From: an uncultured Pelagimonas sp.
GTDB taxonomy: Bacteria > Pseudomonadota > Alphaproteobacteria > Rhodobacterales > Rhodobacteraceae
Direction: 5' to 3'
Assembly (NCBI GenBank): GCA_947497905.1
Contig: CANMIH010000014.1
Span: 1 to 64,000, forward strand
DNA: 64,000 bases
In this document: positions 49,474 through 56,972 of the stretch, piece by piece
Numbering within the stretch: position 1 is the stretch's first letter
Layout: each line of letters starts with the position of its first letter
Made by a program: the position numbers and the translations under genes
The notes under the pieces: generated by a model
Seen by the model: the letters and a program-made list of their open reading frames with translations, nothing else
Told to the model about the DNA's origin: nothing
Database searches by the model: none

Positions 49474-50673
49474 ATGGATGATCGTAACATTGGATACACG
49501 CAAGGCATAGGCTCTTCCGATATCGGAGCATTTGCCAACAATCTGGCTGAGTCTTTGGATCGCCAGATGAAGATCGCTTTCGAACCCGAAGAACGAAAGT
49601 CCCTACGTCGCTTCAGTTCCACCGAAGTCGCCGGCCTCCTGCGCGTAAGCACATCTAACCTGCGCAACCGGCACAAGGACGGCAGCTTCCCGGAAGTGCA
49701 TACAGACAACCGCGGACACCGGTTCTACACAGCCCAAGAGATTGATGAGTTGCGCGATGTTCTTGGACGCACTGGAAAGAACGCAGAAAGCTACCGCCCA
49801 GGTCGACGTGATGGCGATCGTCTCCAGGTGATATCCGTCGTCAACTTCAAAGGCGGCTCATCAAAGACTACTACAACGATTCATCTTGCGCAAAGGTATG
49901 CCTTGCGCGGTTACCGCGTGCTGGTCCTAGACCTCGATCCGCAAGCAAGTTTGACCACGTTTTTCGGCTTTCGGCCCGAGCTTGAGTTCGCCGATGGCGG
50001 CACAATCTATGATGCTTTGAGATATGAGGACCAAGTTCCTCTCTCGAACGTCATCCAAAAGACCTACTTCCATAAGCTCGACATGGTGCCCGCCGGTTTG
50101 ATGCTCTCGGAGTACGAAACCGAGACCGCAAACGCTCTCGCCCGTCGCGTACAGCCCATCTTTGCAGAGCGCCTCGCCTTGGCGCTTGAAGAGGTTGAGG
50201 CAAACTACGACATCGTCCTGATCGACTGCCCGCCTCAGCTTGGGTTTCTAACCCTGACTGCGCTGGCAGCGTCGACGGGGCTTTTGGTTACCGTGGTACC
50301 TGGCATGCTTGACATCGCATCCATGAGCCAATTCCTGAAGCTTGCTTCAGAAACGGTCAAGGCCGTGGAGGAAGCCATCGGTCGGCGTGTCACATGGGAT
50401 TTTGTCAAGTTCCTGATTACCAGATATGAACCGTCGGACGGTCCGCAGACCCAAATGGCAGGCTACCTGAGATCAATTCTGGCAGGTCAGGTCATGACAG
50501 AGCCAATGCTGAAGTCTACGGCGATCTCCGACGCGGGGATGACCCAGCAGACCGTCTACGAAGTCGATCCAAGCCAATTCATCAGAAAGACAATTGATCG
50601 CGCCCTGACCAGCGTGAATGGCGTTGGCGATGAGCTAGAGCAGACGATCCAAATGGCATGGGGGCGTCGCTGA
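49474..50673 (+). CDS. repA: Plasmid partition ATPase RepA (ParA type)
   Basis: Predicted 399-residue ParA-family ATPase of a repABC replicon. An N-terminal HTH-like region (residues 48-100, FSSTEVAGLLRVSTSNLRNRH by position) precedes the Walker box KGGSSKTTTT (Lys131) and the Walker B-like IVLIDCPPQLG. It segregates the plasmid with RepB and represses the operon. Its TGA overlaps the repB ATG (TGATG). Confidence 0.93.
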   Translation: MDDRNIGYTQGIGSSDIGAFANNLAESLDRQMKIAFEPEERKSLRRFSSTEVAGLLRVSTSNLRNRHKDGSFPEVHTDNRGHRFYTAQEIDELRDVLGRTGKNAESYRPGRRDGDRLQVISVVNFKGGSSKTTTTIHLAQRYALRGYRVLVLDLDPQASLTTFFGFRPELEFADGGTIYDALRYEDQVPLSNVIQKTYFHKLDMVPAGLMLSEYETETANALARRVQPIFAERLALALEEVEANYDIVLIDCPPQLGFLTLTALAASTGLLVTVVPGMLDIASMSQFLKLASETVKAVEEAIGRRVTWDFVKFLITRYEPSDGPQTQMAGYLRSILAGQVMTEPMLKSTAISDAGMTQQTVYEVDPSQFIRKTIDRALTSVNGVGDELEQTIQMAWGRR

Positions 50674-51641
50674 TGGCCCGAAACATCTTCAACCAGCCTC
50701 CAAGGAATGAGACGGAGAGCGGAGCCCCCTCCCCTACCCCGCCAAAAGCGGCAAAGCTGCCGGGATCTATTGGAGGATTGCGCGACTCTTTGCGCGAGAT
50801 CACAGCAAACTCGATTCGCGATATCGAACCCGATCAGATTGACATGGATGGGCTGCGCGATCGGTTGGTGCTGGAAGATTCCAGTATCGATGAGTTGGCC
50901 GAGAGCATTCGCAAGCATGGCCAACAAGTGCCCATCATGGTCCGTCCATCAGCCCAACCGGACAGATACCGCATCATCTACGGCCGCCGCAGGCTTGCGG
51001 CGATCCGTAAGGTCGGTGGAACGGTCAAGGCAATTGTTCGAACCTTGGACGATGACGCATCTCTGATCGCTCAAGGCCAGGAGAACAACCTCAGGCTTGA
51101 TCCGTCTTTTATAGAAAAGTCTCTTTTTATCAAAGAGATGCAAGAATCCGGGTACAAACCCGGTGTCATTCAAGATGCTCTAGGTCTGACCCGGCAAGGC
51201 GTATCCAACCACAGGGTCGTCATAGAACAACTGCCAGACGGTCTTGTTCAACTCATCGGGCCAGCACATGGGATCGGACGACGGCAGTGGGGTGATCTAG
51301 CTGCCTTGTCGGTGAAGGTAGATTTGGTGGACATCGCCAAAGAGGCGCTCGCCGCCCTGCCCGACGACACTCCTAGTTCCGAAAAGTTCCAAGCGGTCTA
51401 TTCGGCTTGCTCGAGCAAAGCACGTAGCGACAAGAAGCCGCCCAATCGTGGGCTGACTTCGGTCATCAATGATGAGAACGGCAGTTCATTGGGCACGCTG
51501 ACAATCGATGAGAAGGCGATCGCGCTCAAGGTCACCAAGAAGGACAATCCAGAATTCGGCCAATGGCTCGAAGAGCACGCGGAAGCTACGCTTTTGCAAC
51601 TCTTCGTACAGTGGCGGAATGAGAGAGGCTCTGGGTCCTAA
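50673..51641 (+). CDS. repB: Plasmid partition protein RepB (ParB type)
   Basis: Predicted 322-residue ParB-family centromere-binding protein. The ParB N-terminal domain has VRPSAQPDRYRIIYGRRRLAAIR (about residues 90-112) and the HTH is around residues 165-185 (GVIQDALGLTRQGVSNHRV). The likely targets are the palindromes at 52937 and 53046. Confidence 0.92.
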   Translation: MARNIFNQPPRNETESGAPSPTPPKAAKLPGSIGGLRDSLREITANSIRDIEPDQIDMDGLRDRLVLEDSSIDELAESIRKHGQQVPIMVRPSAQPDRYRIIYGRRRLAAIRKVGGTVKAIVRTLDDDASLIAQGQENNLRLDPSFIEKSLFIKEMQESGYKPGVIQDALGLTRQGVSNHRVVIEQLPDGLVQLIGPAHGIGRRQWGDLAALSVKVDLVDIAKEALAALPDDTPSSEKFQAVYSACSSKARSDKKPPNRGLTSVINDENGSSLGTLTIDEKAIALKVTKKDNPEFGQWLEEHAEATLLQLFVQWRNERGSGS

Positions 51642-51689
51642 CCCAGGCCACACAGAGCAACACGAGCAGAGGAGAAAAGCGAAGACCCG

Positions 51690-51743
51690 AAAGAAAAGAG
51701 CCCCCCAAAGTTTCCCCTGGAGAGCCCTCATCATCTGATTAGC
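51690..51743 (-). ncRNA. Antisense RNA (ctRNA) of the repB-repC intergenic region
   Basis: A leftward sigma-70 promoter (51750-51778) would start an RNA near 51743. About 20 bases on, GCUCUCC (51725-51719) and GGGGGGC (51706-51700) can pair with two G-U pairs and are followed by UCUUUUCUUU, a terminator. The size of about 50-55 nt and position match the incompatibility RNA that limits repC expression in repABC plasmids. Confidence 0.75.
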
Positions 51744-51749
51744 ATCTTT

Positions 51750-51778
51750 GATGTAGCAACCTCCAGCATACCGGTCAA
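51750..51778 (-). promoter_or_regulatory. Promoter of the repABC antisense RNA
   Basis: TTGACC (51778-51773), 17-bp spacer, TACATC (51755-51750). To its right, in the repC leader, CACCGA-T-TCGGTG (51784-51796) can form the hairpin that would mask or expose the repC start. Confidence 0.75.
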
Positions 51779-51879
51779 GAGACACCGATTCGGTGGACTG
51801 ATATTTTTTGCCTTTTTCCGCGAAAATTCGAGGAAAGAGACGGGGAAGTTGTGGGCCGAACGGTCGTCGTGAACAAGCC

Positions 51880-52935
51880 ATGGCATTTACAAAACTCTCG
51901 ATCGAAGCCGCAGGTGCTGATGCAACCCGCGGCTCATTTCCCCCATCTGAAACCGACGTCTGGACCATCTTCAGAGCCCTGAGAGATGCACGCAGCGTGT
52001 TTGGTCTACGTCCTGGCCACATACAGACACTTCAAGCAATGCTCAGTTTTCTGAAACCTGGCCATGGCGAAACGGTTTTTGCGTCTAACGATTCACTTTG
52101 CCAGCGCGTTGGCGGAATCGACGAACGGACACTCCGGAGGCACATCAACCGCTTCGTTGAACTCGGATTCATCAAGCGCAATGACAGCTCGAACCGAAAG
52201 CGCTACCGCGTTCGCTCATCCGGCGGGGAGTGCATCAGTTATGGATTGTCTCTCACCCCCCTGCTCCAACGTGCGAGCGAGCTTATAGCCATCGCGCAAG
52301 AGATGGAGAATAACCGGCGAGATCGGATATTTGTCCGCAAACAGATCCTTACAAAGCTCGCCCATTTGGAAGAGCACGATCCTAGCAACGCATTCATCAA
52401 CCACGCACGGAAAGCTCTACGCAGGAAGCTGAGCCTCCCCGAATACCACGCTCTGCTCGCCAATACAGATGCAGAATGCCAGAGTTTGTCTACCCCGGAT
52501 GACCCGCCTGAAACTATGGAATTGCCCGCCAATGACGGACAAACTGTCCGGCATCAATCTAAGTCTGAAGAAGAAAAAAAAGATTTAGATAGCAACATAG
52601 GCCTTGAGGCCCTGAAACCAGACTTGCTGACCTCAGTCTGCGATCAGGCGACATCGTTCTCCACAGAGAGACTTAGAAACTGGTTGGACATTGAAAACCA
52701 TGCTCGAACACTTGCACCCATGATGGGCATTCACCCAGAGACTTTCGAGAAAGCCAAGAATGCTGTAGGAGCTCAGAAAGCGTCATGCGCGATCTTCATC
52801 ATGCTACAGCTTGGAAAACGCATCAGGGATTTTGGAGCGTATTTTCACAGTATCACCCTGGGTCAAAGGCAAAACCAATTTGATCCATTAGCTTTGATCA
52901 AGCGACTGTCCGAAAACAATGAGCGAACTGTCTAA
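51880..52935 (+). CDS. repC: Replication initiator RepC
   Basis: Predicted 351-residue repABC initiator. The N-terminal winged-helix domain has SNDSLCQRVGGIDERTLRRHINRFVELGFI (about residues 67-96, by position); the C-terminal third is the RepC C domain with LAPMMGIHPETFEKA. AT-rich DNA within the gene (52560-52600, with an AAAGAAGAAAAAAAAGA-type stretch) is where repABC origins usually lie. The ATG at 51880 is preferred over 51808, which would overlap the antisense control region. Confidence 0.92.
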   Translation: MAFTKLSIEAAGADATRGSFPPSETDVWTIFRALRDARSVFGLRPGHIQTLQAMLSFLKPGHGETVFASNDSLCQRVGGIDERTLRRHINRFVELGFIKRNDSSNRKRYRVRSSGGECISYGLSLTPLLQRASELIAIAQEMENNRRDRIFVRKQILTKLAHLEEHDPSNAFINHARKALRRKLSLPEYHALLANTDAECQSLSTPDDPPETMELPANDGQTVRHQSKSEEEKKDLDSNIGLEALKPDLLTSVCDQATSFSTERLRNWLDIENHARTLAPMMGIHPETFEKAKNAVGAQKASCAIFIMLQLGKRIRDFGAYFHSITLGQRQNQFDPLALIKRLSENNERTV

Positions 52936-52936
52936 T

Positions 52937-52952
52937 GTCCACCGCGGTGGAC
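52937..52952. repeat. parS-like palindrome, copy 1
   Basis: GTCCACCGCGGTGGAC, a perfect 16-bp palindrome 1 bp after repC. An identical copy lies at 53046. Perfect GC-rich palindromes flanking repC are the usual RepB-binding centromeres of roseobacter repABC plasmids. Confidence 0.8.
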
Positions 52953-53045
52953 TTCGAACGAGAATCGGCGCTTGTGGCAACCAAAACTGTCCAAACGCAC
53001 ATAGCGGCGCGTGGTGGTTCTTCAGTTTATCTCAGACCAGCAGAT

Positions 53046-53061
53046 GTCCACCGCGGTGGAC
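53046..53061. repeat. parS-like palindrome, copy 2
   Basis: Second copy of GTCCACCGCGGTGGAC; here the palindrome extends to 18 bp (flanking T and A). The centre-to-centre distance of 109 bp to copy 1 is compatible with a two-site centromere. Confidence 0.8.
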
Positions 53062-53147
53062 AAGTGACACACGAGCAAGCCTTGATGAAAATCTGGCCGC
53101 CCATGGAAGAAATCGGCGGCCAGGCATTACATCCTAAATACCTAAAG

Positions 53148-54350
53148 TTATTGTGGGAGGTCACCGTTTCCAAAGAGGTTTGGAAAGAGCCGCTCTCGAT
53201 AATCCAACGGAAACGCCAACCGAACCGGCGTCTTCGGCGAGGCGGACCTCAGGTATCCGGCGGCGGTCAGCTTACTCAGCGTGTTGCGAGCAGTACGCTC
53301 GGACGTCTTGAGCACAATCTGCGCATCGCCTCGTTCCAGTGCCCCATGCCGAAGAACCGCCGAGATTAGTTCCGGCGCTCGCTTGTCATCGATGGTATCT
53401 GCAACAAGACGACGATACCGTTGGTCTAGTCCGCCGAGATCGAACAATCTTGCTGAGAAGGTGATCTGGTCGAGCGTCACCTTTAGGAACCATTCACTAA
53501 ACGTCTTCAGTGCCGCTTCTGACAGGTTCCCCCGTCCGTCGCGGTCTCCGCGGCGTGGACTGTCGGCCAGATCCATCATCCGTTTGTACTCGCCCCGATC
53601 GGTTAGCCCGCGGGCCAGCCCACGTGATACGGACCAGAGCCCTTGGCCACCAATCCCCGCTGTGAGGGCCATGGCATGAGACATCAGTCTGCTGACACGG
53701 CCGTTACCATCCGGGAAAGGGTGGATGTAGTTGAGCCGGTGATGCGCAGAGGCGATCGCGATGATCCGTCCGCTCGAAGACCGCGCCGCAATCTGAAATC
53801 GTTTGTCGAAATGGTCCATGAATGCCGCGACGCGCGACGATGAAGGAGGTAGGTGGCGCCCGACCGCAACTTCCCGATCATCATCCTGGCGCATGCGTCC
53901 CGGAACGATGGGCTCTTGTGTGCCGTCGGGATGTTCGATGACCCGAAACTCATCCGGCATCTCGTCGTAGAAGCTCTTATGGACCCAAGTCAGGAATTCG
54001 ACGGATGTGGGGCGGGGCAGGGTGCCCTTGCGATGCATCTCGTCGATGGCCCGTTGAACGATGACGTGCGCCCGGGCCTCAAGGGCGAGGGGACGGGTTT
54101 CTTCCTCAAGCTCGGCGCCAGCCAGCGCCCTTTCGATGTCGCGGGGGCGCGTGTTGTGTCCTTCGATCAGGTTGGAGTAGTAGCAGTTCATCACACGGAC
54201 GAGATCGGCAAGTTCGGCTGCGCTGTCAGGATGCAACCCTTGTCCCAGCCCGGTGGCTTCCCTCTGGATGTCGACCGAAAGGTCTGCCAGTTCTGTGGGA
54301 ATATGCTCCTCGAAGAAGCAGGGTTCGATCCTGGCGGGTGTTTCCAGCAT
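53148..54350 (-). CDS. Fic-domain AMP transferase with N-terminal inhibitory motif
   Basis: Predicted 400-residue Fic protein. The Fic motif HPFPDGNGRVSR is at residues 210-221 and complete. Residues 59-64 (SNLIEG) match the inhibitory helix motif (S/T)xxxE(G/N), so the protein is of the self-inhibited type, and no separate antitoxin is needed. A C-terminal winged helix (about 330-380, ERTARNTLSKLTAAGYL) suggests DNA binding. The ATG at 54350 is chosen; an upstream ATG at 54488 would cover the repeats. Confidence 0.88.
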   Translation of the reverse strand: MLETPARIEPCFFEEHIPTELADLSVDIQREATGLGQGLHPDSAAELADLVRVMNCYYSNLIEGHNTRPRDIERALAGAELEEETRPLALEARAHVIVQRAIDEMHRKGTLPRPTSVEFLTWVHKSFYDEMPDEFRVIEHPDGTQEPIVPGRMRQDDDREVAVGRHLPPSSSRVAAFMDHFDKRFQIAARSSSGRIIAIASAHHRLNYIHPFPDGNGRVSRLMSHAMALTAGIGGQGLWSVSRGLARGLTDRGEYKRMMDLADSPRRGDRDGRGNLSEAALKTFSEWFLKVTLDQITFSARLFDLGGLDQRYRRLVADTIDDKRAPELISAVLRHGALERGDAQIVLKTSERTARNTLSKLTAAGYLRSASPKTPVRLAFPLDYRERLFPNLFGNGDLPQ

Positions 54351-54354
54351 TTTT

Positions 54355-54469
54355 GCCGATCTTCCATGTTTGCAAAGTAATTGAAAAATAAACACATTTC
54401 GTACTTTCAAGCAAGGTTTTGCCGATATGCGTTGCCGATATGCGTTGCCGATCTTGCCTGCCGATCTGG
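54355..54469. repeat. GCCGAT repeats upstream of the Fic gene
   Basis: GCCGATATGCGTT is repeated exactly twice in tandem (54421-54446), followed by degenerate units GCCGATCTTGCCT and GCCGATCTGG; GCCGATCTT also occurs at 54355, 5 bp before the Fic ATG. Period is 13 bp. Possible binding sites for the Fic protein's own winged helix. The rest of the 306-bp gap 54351-54656 shows no gene. Confidence 0.6.
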
Positions 54470-54656
54470 AATTGCTGCATGAAATCAATGGCTTCGGCAG
54501 AAGGGCCGGGCTTTTCGGTTTTGTTGTGTGCCCAAAGGGGCCGGAAAAAGAGAAAGTGTTCTTCGGGTTTTGTGACTGACGGATGAGGGCCTTTGGGGTC
54601 CCTCAGATGGGTCCGGGCCGGGTTCCGGTCTGCCGTTCCGGATGAAGGGCATTCCT

Positions 54657-55127
54657 ATGCAAACAGGTGTTTTGCGCGTGTTGCGCGCGACCGCTGCCTG
54701 GTGGTGGCGACACAAGGAACTACGCCGAACCGGCCGGTTGGAATTGGCACGGCAGCTCGAACGCGAGACCGTCCTGCGTGATCTCGGCTATCTCAGGCAG
54801 GCGGCAACATTGCCGAATGCCCATGTAATCTGCGGAAAGGGCGGGACATTCATCCATCTCGGTTGGACCACCGTGTCGACCTTCGCGCCGATCGAGCGCT
54901 TTCCCTTGGCCACTCTTGCGGTCGCACGAGGGACCCCGTTCATCGATATCCGAACCGTCACCGATGTTATCACCGTCGCGAACCTGCCGCGGGTGGCGCG
55001 GGACGGATCGGTCGACCGTGACTCTTCGGGTCCCGGCAAGTCCGTGTCGCTGACCACCTACATCGACATGGTCGAAGCCCTCGGTGCCAGGATCGCCAAC
55101 GATCCGCGCCCCTGTCGGTCAACCTAG
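54657..55127 (+). CDS. Hypothetical protein upstream of ArdC
   Basis: Predicted 156-residue protein with a basic N-terminal half and an Ile/Val-rich C-terminal half; no signal peptide or clear membrane helix and no recognised domain. GC content and codon use fit the neighbouring genes, but coding is less certain than for the others because no homologous family is obvious. Start could be 54642 (MKGIPM). Confidence 0.45.
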   Translation: MQTGVLRVLRATAAWWWRHKELRRTGRLELARQLERETVLRDLGYLRQAATLPNAHVICGKGGTFIHLGWTTVSTFAPIERFPLATLAVARGTPFIDIRTVTDVITVANLPRVARDGSVDRDSSGPGKSVSLTTYIDMVEALGARIANDPRPCRST

Positions 55128-55167
55128 TCACCACTCCCTCTCACCAAAACTCGAAAGGAGGCCAGCC

Positions 55168-56106
55168 ATGGCCCGATCCCGCACGCCCAAATTCGATGCC
55201 TCCGAGGTCATCACAAACGAAATCATCCGCATCATCGAGCGCGGCGTCCTGCCGTGGCGCAAGCCATGGACCGCAGGTGGCAGCTCTCGTCCCCTGCGCG
55301 TGGGCGGAGAACCCTACCAGGGAGTGAACAACTTCCTGCTGACGATGCGGACCGTGATGGCGGGCCACAGCTCACCTTTCTGGATGACGCTGCCGCAAGC
55401 CAATGCCTTGGACGCAAAGGTCCGCAAGGGCGAAAAATCCTCTGTCGTCGTTTATTACGGTCAAAGCCGGAGGGATGCCGGCGATGAGGATGACCGCAGC
55501 GACGGGGATGATCGCTCCGAGGAAGCCCGCATCTTCCGCTTCCAGAAATCATATCGCGTGTTCAATGCCTGCCAGATCGATGGCCTGCCCGAAAGTTTCT
55601 ACCCTGACCCGGAGTCCGTACCCGAGCATCCGCCGTCCGAGCCGATCCCGCACATGCAGGCGTTTTTCGATGCCATCGACATCACGACCGTCTTCACGGG
55701 CACGGAGGCGTACTATTTGCCCCCCGTGGACAAGGTCTACATGCCGTCCATCACGCGGTTCCAGGACCCGCGCAATTTCTACGGGGTGTGGGCACATGAG
55801 CTGGCCCATGCCACGAAAGCCCCCCATCGACTGAACCGTGATTTTGGGTTCTCGAAGTTTGGCAACACGTCCTATGCGCGCGAGGAGATCGTCGCGGAAT
55901 TGGCCTCGGTGTTCCTGGGTCAGACGCTCGGCTTCACGGCCCATACGCTCGAGATGAATGCCGCCTACCTCCACAACTGGTTGCGCGTTCTGCGCTCGGA
56001 CAAGGGCGCGATCTTCCGGCACGCCGCGGACGCGCAGCGCGCCTGCGACTATCTGATCGCCAGATCGGAGACGGGCAGGGCAGGGCGCAGTGCCGAGGCC
56101 GCCTGA
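55168..56106 (+). CDS. ardC: ArdC-like antirestriction protein
   Basis: Predicted 312-residue two-domain protein: N-terminal ssDNA-binding domain (residues 5-130, with LPWRKPWTAGG and PYQGVNNFLL) and C-terminal zincin-like metallopeptidase domain with HELAHATKAPHRL (about residues 212-224) and a downstream EEIVAELAS that supplies the third ligand. ArdC proteins enter with transferred ssDNA and protect it. The AGGAGG before the ATG is strong. An acidic loop (DEDDRSDGDDRSEE) is inserted in the N-terminal domain. Confidence 0.88.
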   Translation: MARSRTPKFDASEVITNEIIRIIERGVLPWRKPWTAGGSSRPLRVGGEPYQGVNNFLLTMRTVMAGHSSPFWMTLPQANALDAKVRKGEKSSVVVYYGQSRRDAGDEDDRSDGDDRSEEARIFRFQKSYRVFNACQIDGLPESFYPDPESVPEHPPSEPIPHMQAFFDAIDITTVFTGTEAYYLPPVDKVYMPSITRFQDPRNFYGVWAHELAHATKAPHRLNRDFGFSKFGNTSYAREEIVAELASVFLGQTLGFTAHTLEMNAAYLHNWLRVLRSDKGAIFRHAADAQRACDYLIARSETGRAGRSAEAA

Positions 56107-56129
56107 CCACACGGAGAACGGAGACGCCC

Positions 56130-56339
56130 ATGTCACGCAAGGAACCCAAGACGCTGCGGGTGGCCAGCTTCAAAGACGGCCGCCGCAAGATCATCACCTT
56201 CAAGCGCGGTGCCTATTGGTGGAGCCAGTCCGAGGGCGCTTATCCGTTCTCGGCAGCGCTCGAGAGCATCAAAGAACAAGGCGGCTGGATCGAAACCATC
56301 CCCAACCCGAATTACAGACCCAAGGGGCTGTTCGGGTAG
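56130..56339 (+). CDS. Small conserved hypothetical protein
   Basis: Predicted 69-residue basic protein (KDGRRKIITFKRGAYWW, then YPFSAALESIKEQGGWIE). Located 23 bp after ardC with GGAG before its ATG. Likely part of the same plasmid-establishment transcript; function unknown. Confidence 0.6.
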   Translation: MSRKEPKTLRVASFKDGRRKIITFKRGAYWWSQSEGAYPFSAALESIKEQGGWIETIPNPNYRPKGLFG

Positions 56340-56427
56340 GGCACCTTCTGCTTCGGTCCCTCCGACAAGCAGAAAAGAAAAAGCGGGCTTTGAGAAGGGT
56401 GTTTCAAACCTCTCAAAGGAGATCCCC

Positions 56428-56817
56428 ATGTCCATGACCGTTCAACCCCTGCCAGACCGTCCGGATCCGACCGTGATCGCGGCGCAGAACGACGCGTTTC
56501 GCAAGCTCGCGTGTCTTGGCGTGCCGCCCGCGCAGCCCATCCAGGGCCGGATGCATGTCACCCGCTCGCTTATGGAGGCCGGTGACGGCTTCATGGCCGA
56601 GGCGGTGAAGGCGACCGGTGCGTTCGATACATTCGAGCCTGAGAATGATCCCGAGGGCTGGCACGATTTCGGGGCGGTCGAGATCCGGGGCGAGACCGTG
56701 TTCTGGAAGATCGATCTCTATGAGGCAGATTCGGATTTCCGCTACGGCGCTGAGACCCCGGACAATCCTGCCACCACCATGCGCGTGCTGACCATCATGC
56801 TGGCGCGCGACTGGTAG
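56428..56817 (+). CDS. DUF3768 family protein
   Basis: Predicted 129-residue protein with the DUF3768 pattern: NDAFRKL near the N-terminus, then FDTFEPENDPEGWHDFGAVEI and VFWKIDLYEADSDFRYGAETPDNP, ending LTIMLARDW. The family is frequent on alphaproteobacterial plasmids and has no known activity. AAAGGAG lies before the ATG; a terminator follows at 56854. Confidence 0.8.
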   Translation: MSMTVQPLPDRPDPTVIAAQNDAFRKLACLGVPPAQPIQGRMHVTRSLMEAGDGFMAEAVKATGAFDTFEPENDPEGWHDFGAVEIRGETVFWKIDLYEADSDFRYGAETPDNPATTMRVLTIMLARDW

Positions 56818-56853
56818 GGCAGGGGACTCCTCACCCTGACATCTGAGACGATG

Positions 56854-56892
56854 AAGGCCCGCTGACTCCTCAAAGGGAAAGTGGGCCTTTTG
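56854..56892 (+). terminator. Terminator after the DUF3768 gene
   Basis: AAGGCCC and GGGCCTT form a 7-bp stem around a 22-base loop and are followed by TTTTG. It lies 37 bp past the stop at 56817. Confidence 0.6.
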
Positions 56893-56972
56893 TCGTGGTG
56901 ATCCCTGAAGCCGGGGATTGGTCACGCGCGTGAGCGCGCGGGCCACACCTCACCCTCCTGGAAGGATATCCC

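Noticed and set aside
54421-54469. Tandem repeats considered as a CRISPR array
   Set aside because: Units are 13 bp, directly adjacent and without spacers; no cas genes nearby.
56346-56374. 8-bp hairpin (TTCTGCTT/AAGCAGAA) after the 69-residue protein gene considered as a terminator
   Set aside because: It is followed by an A-rich, not T-rich, tract on the coding strand, so rightward termination is unlikely.
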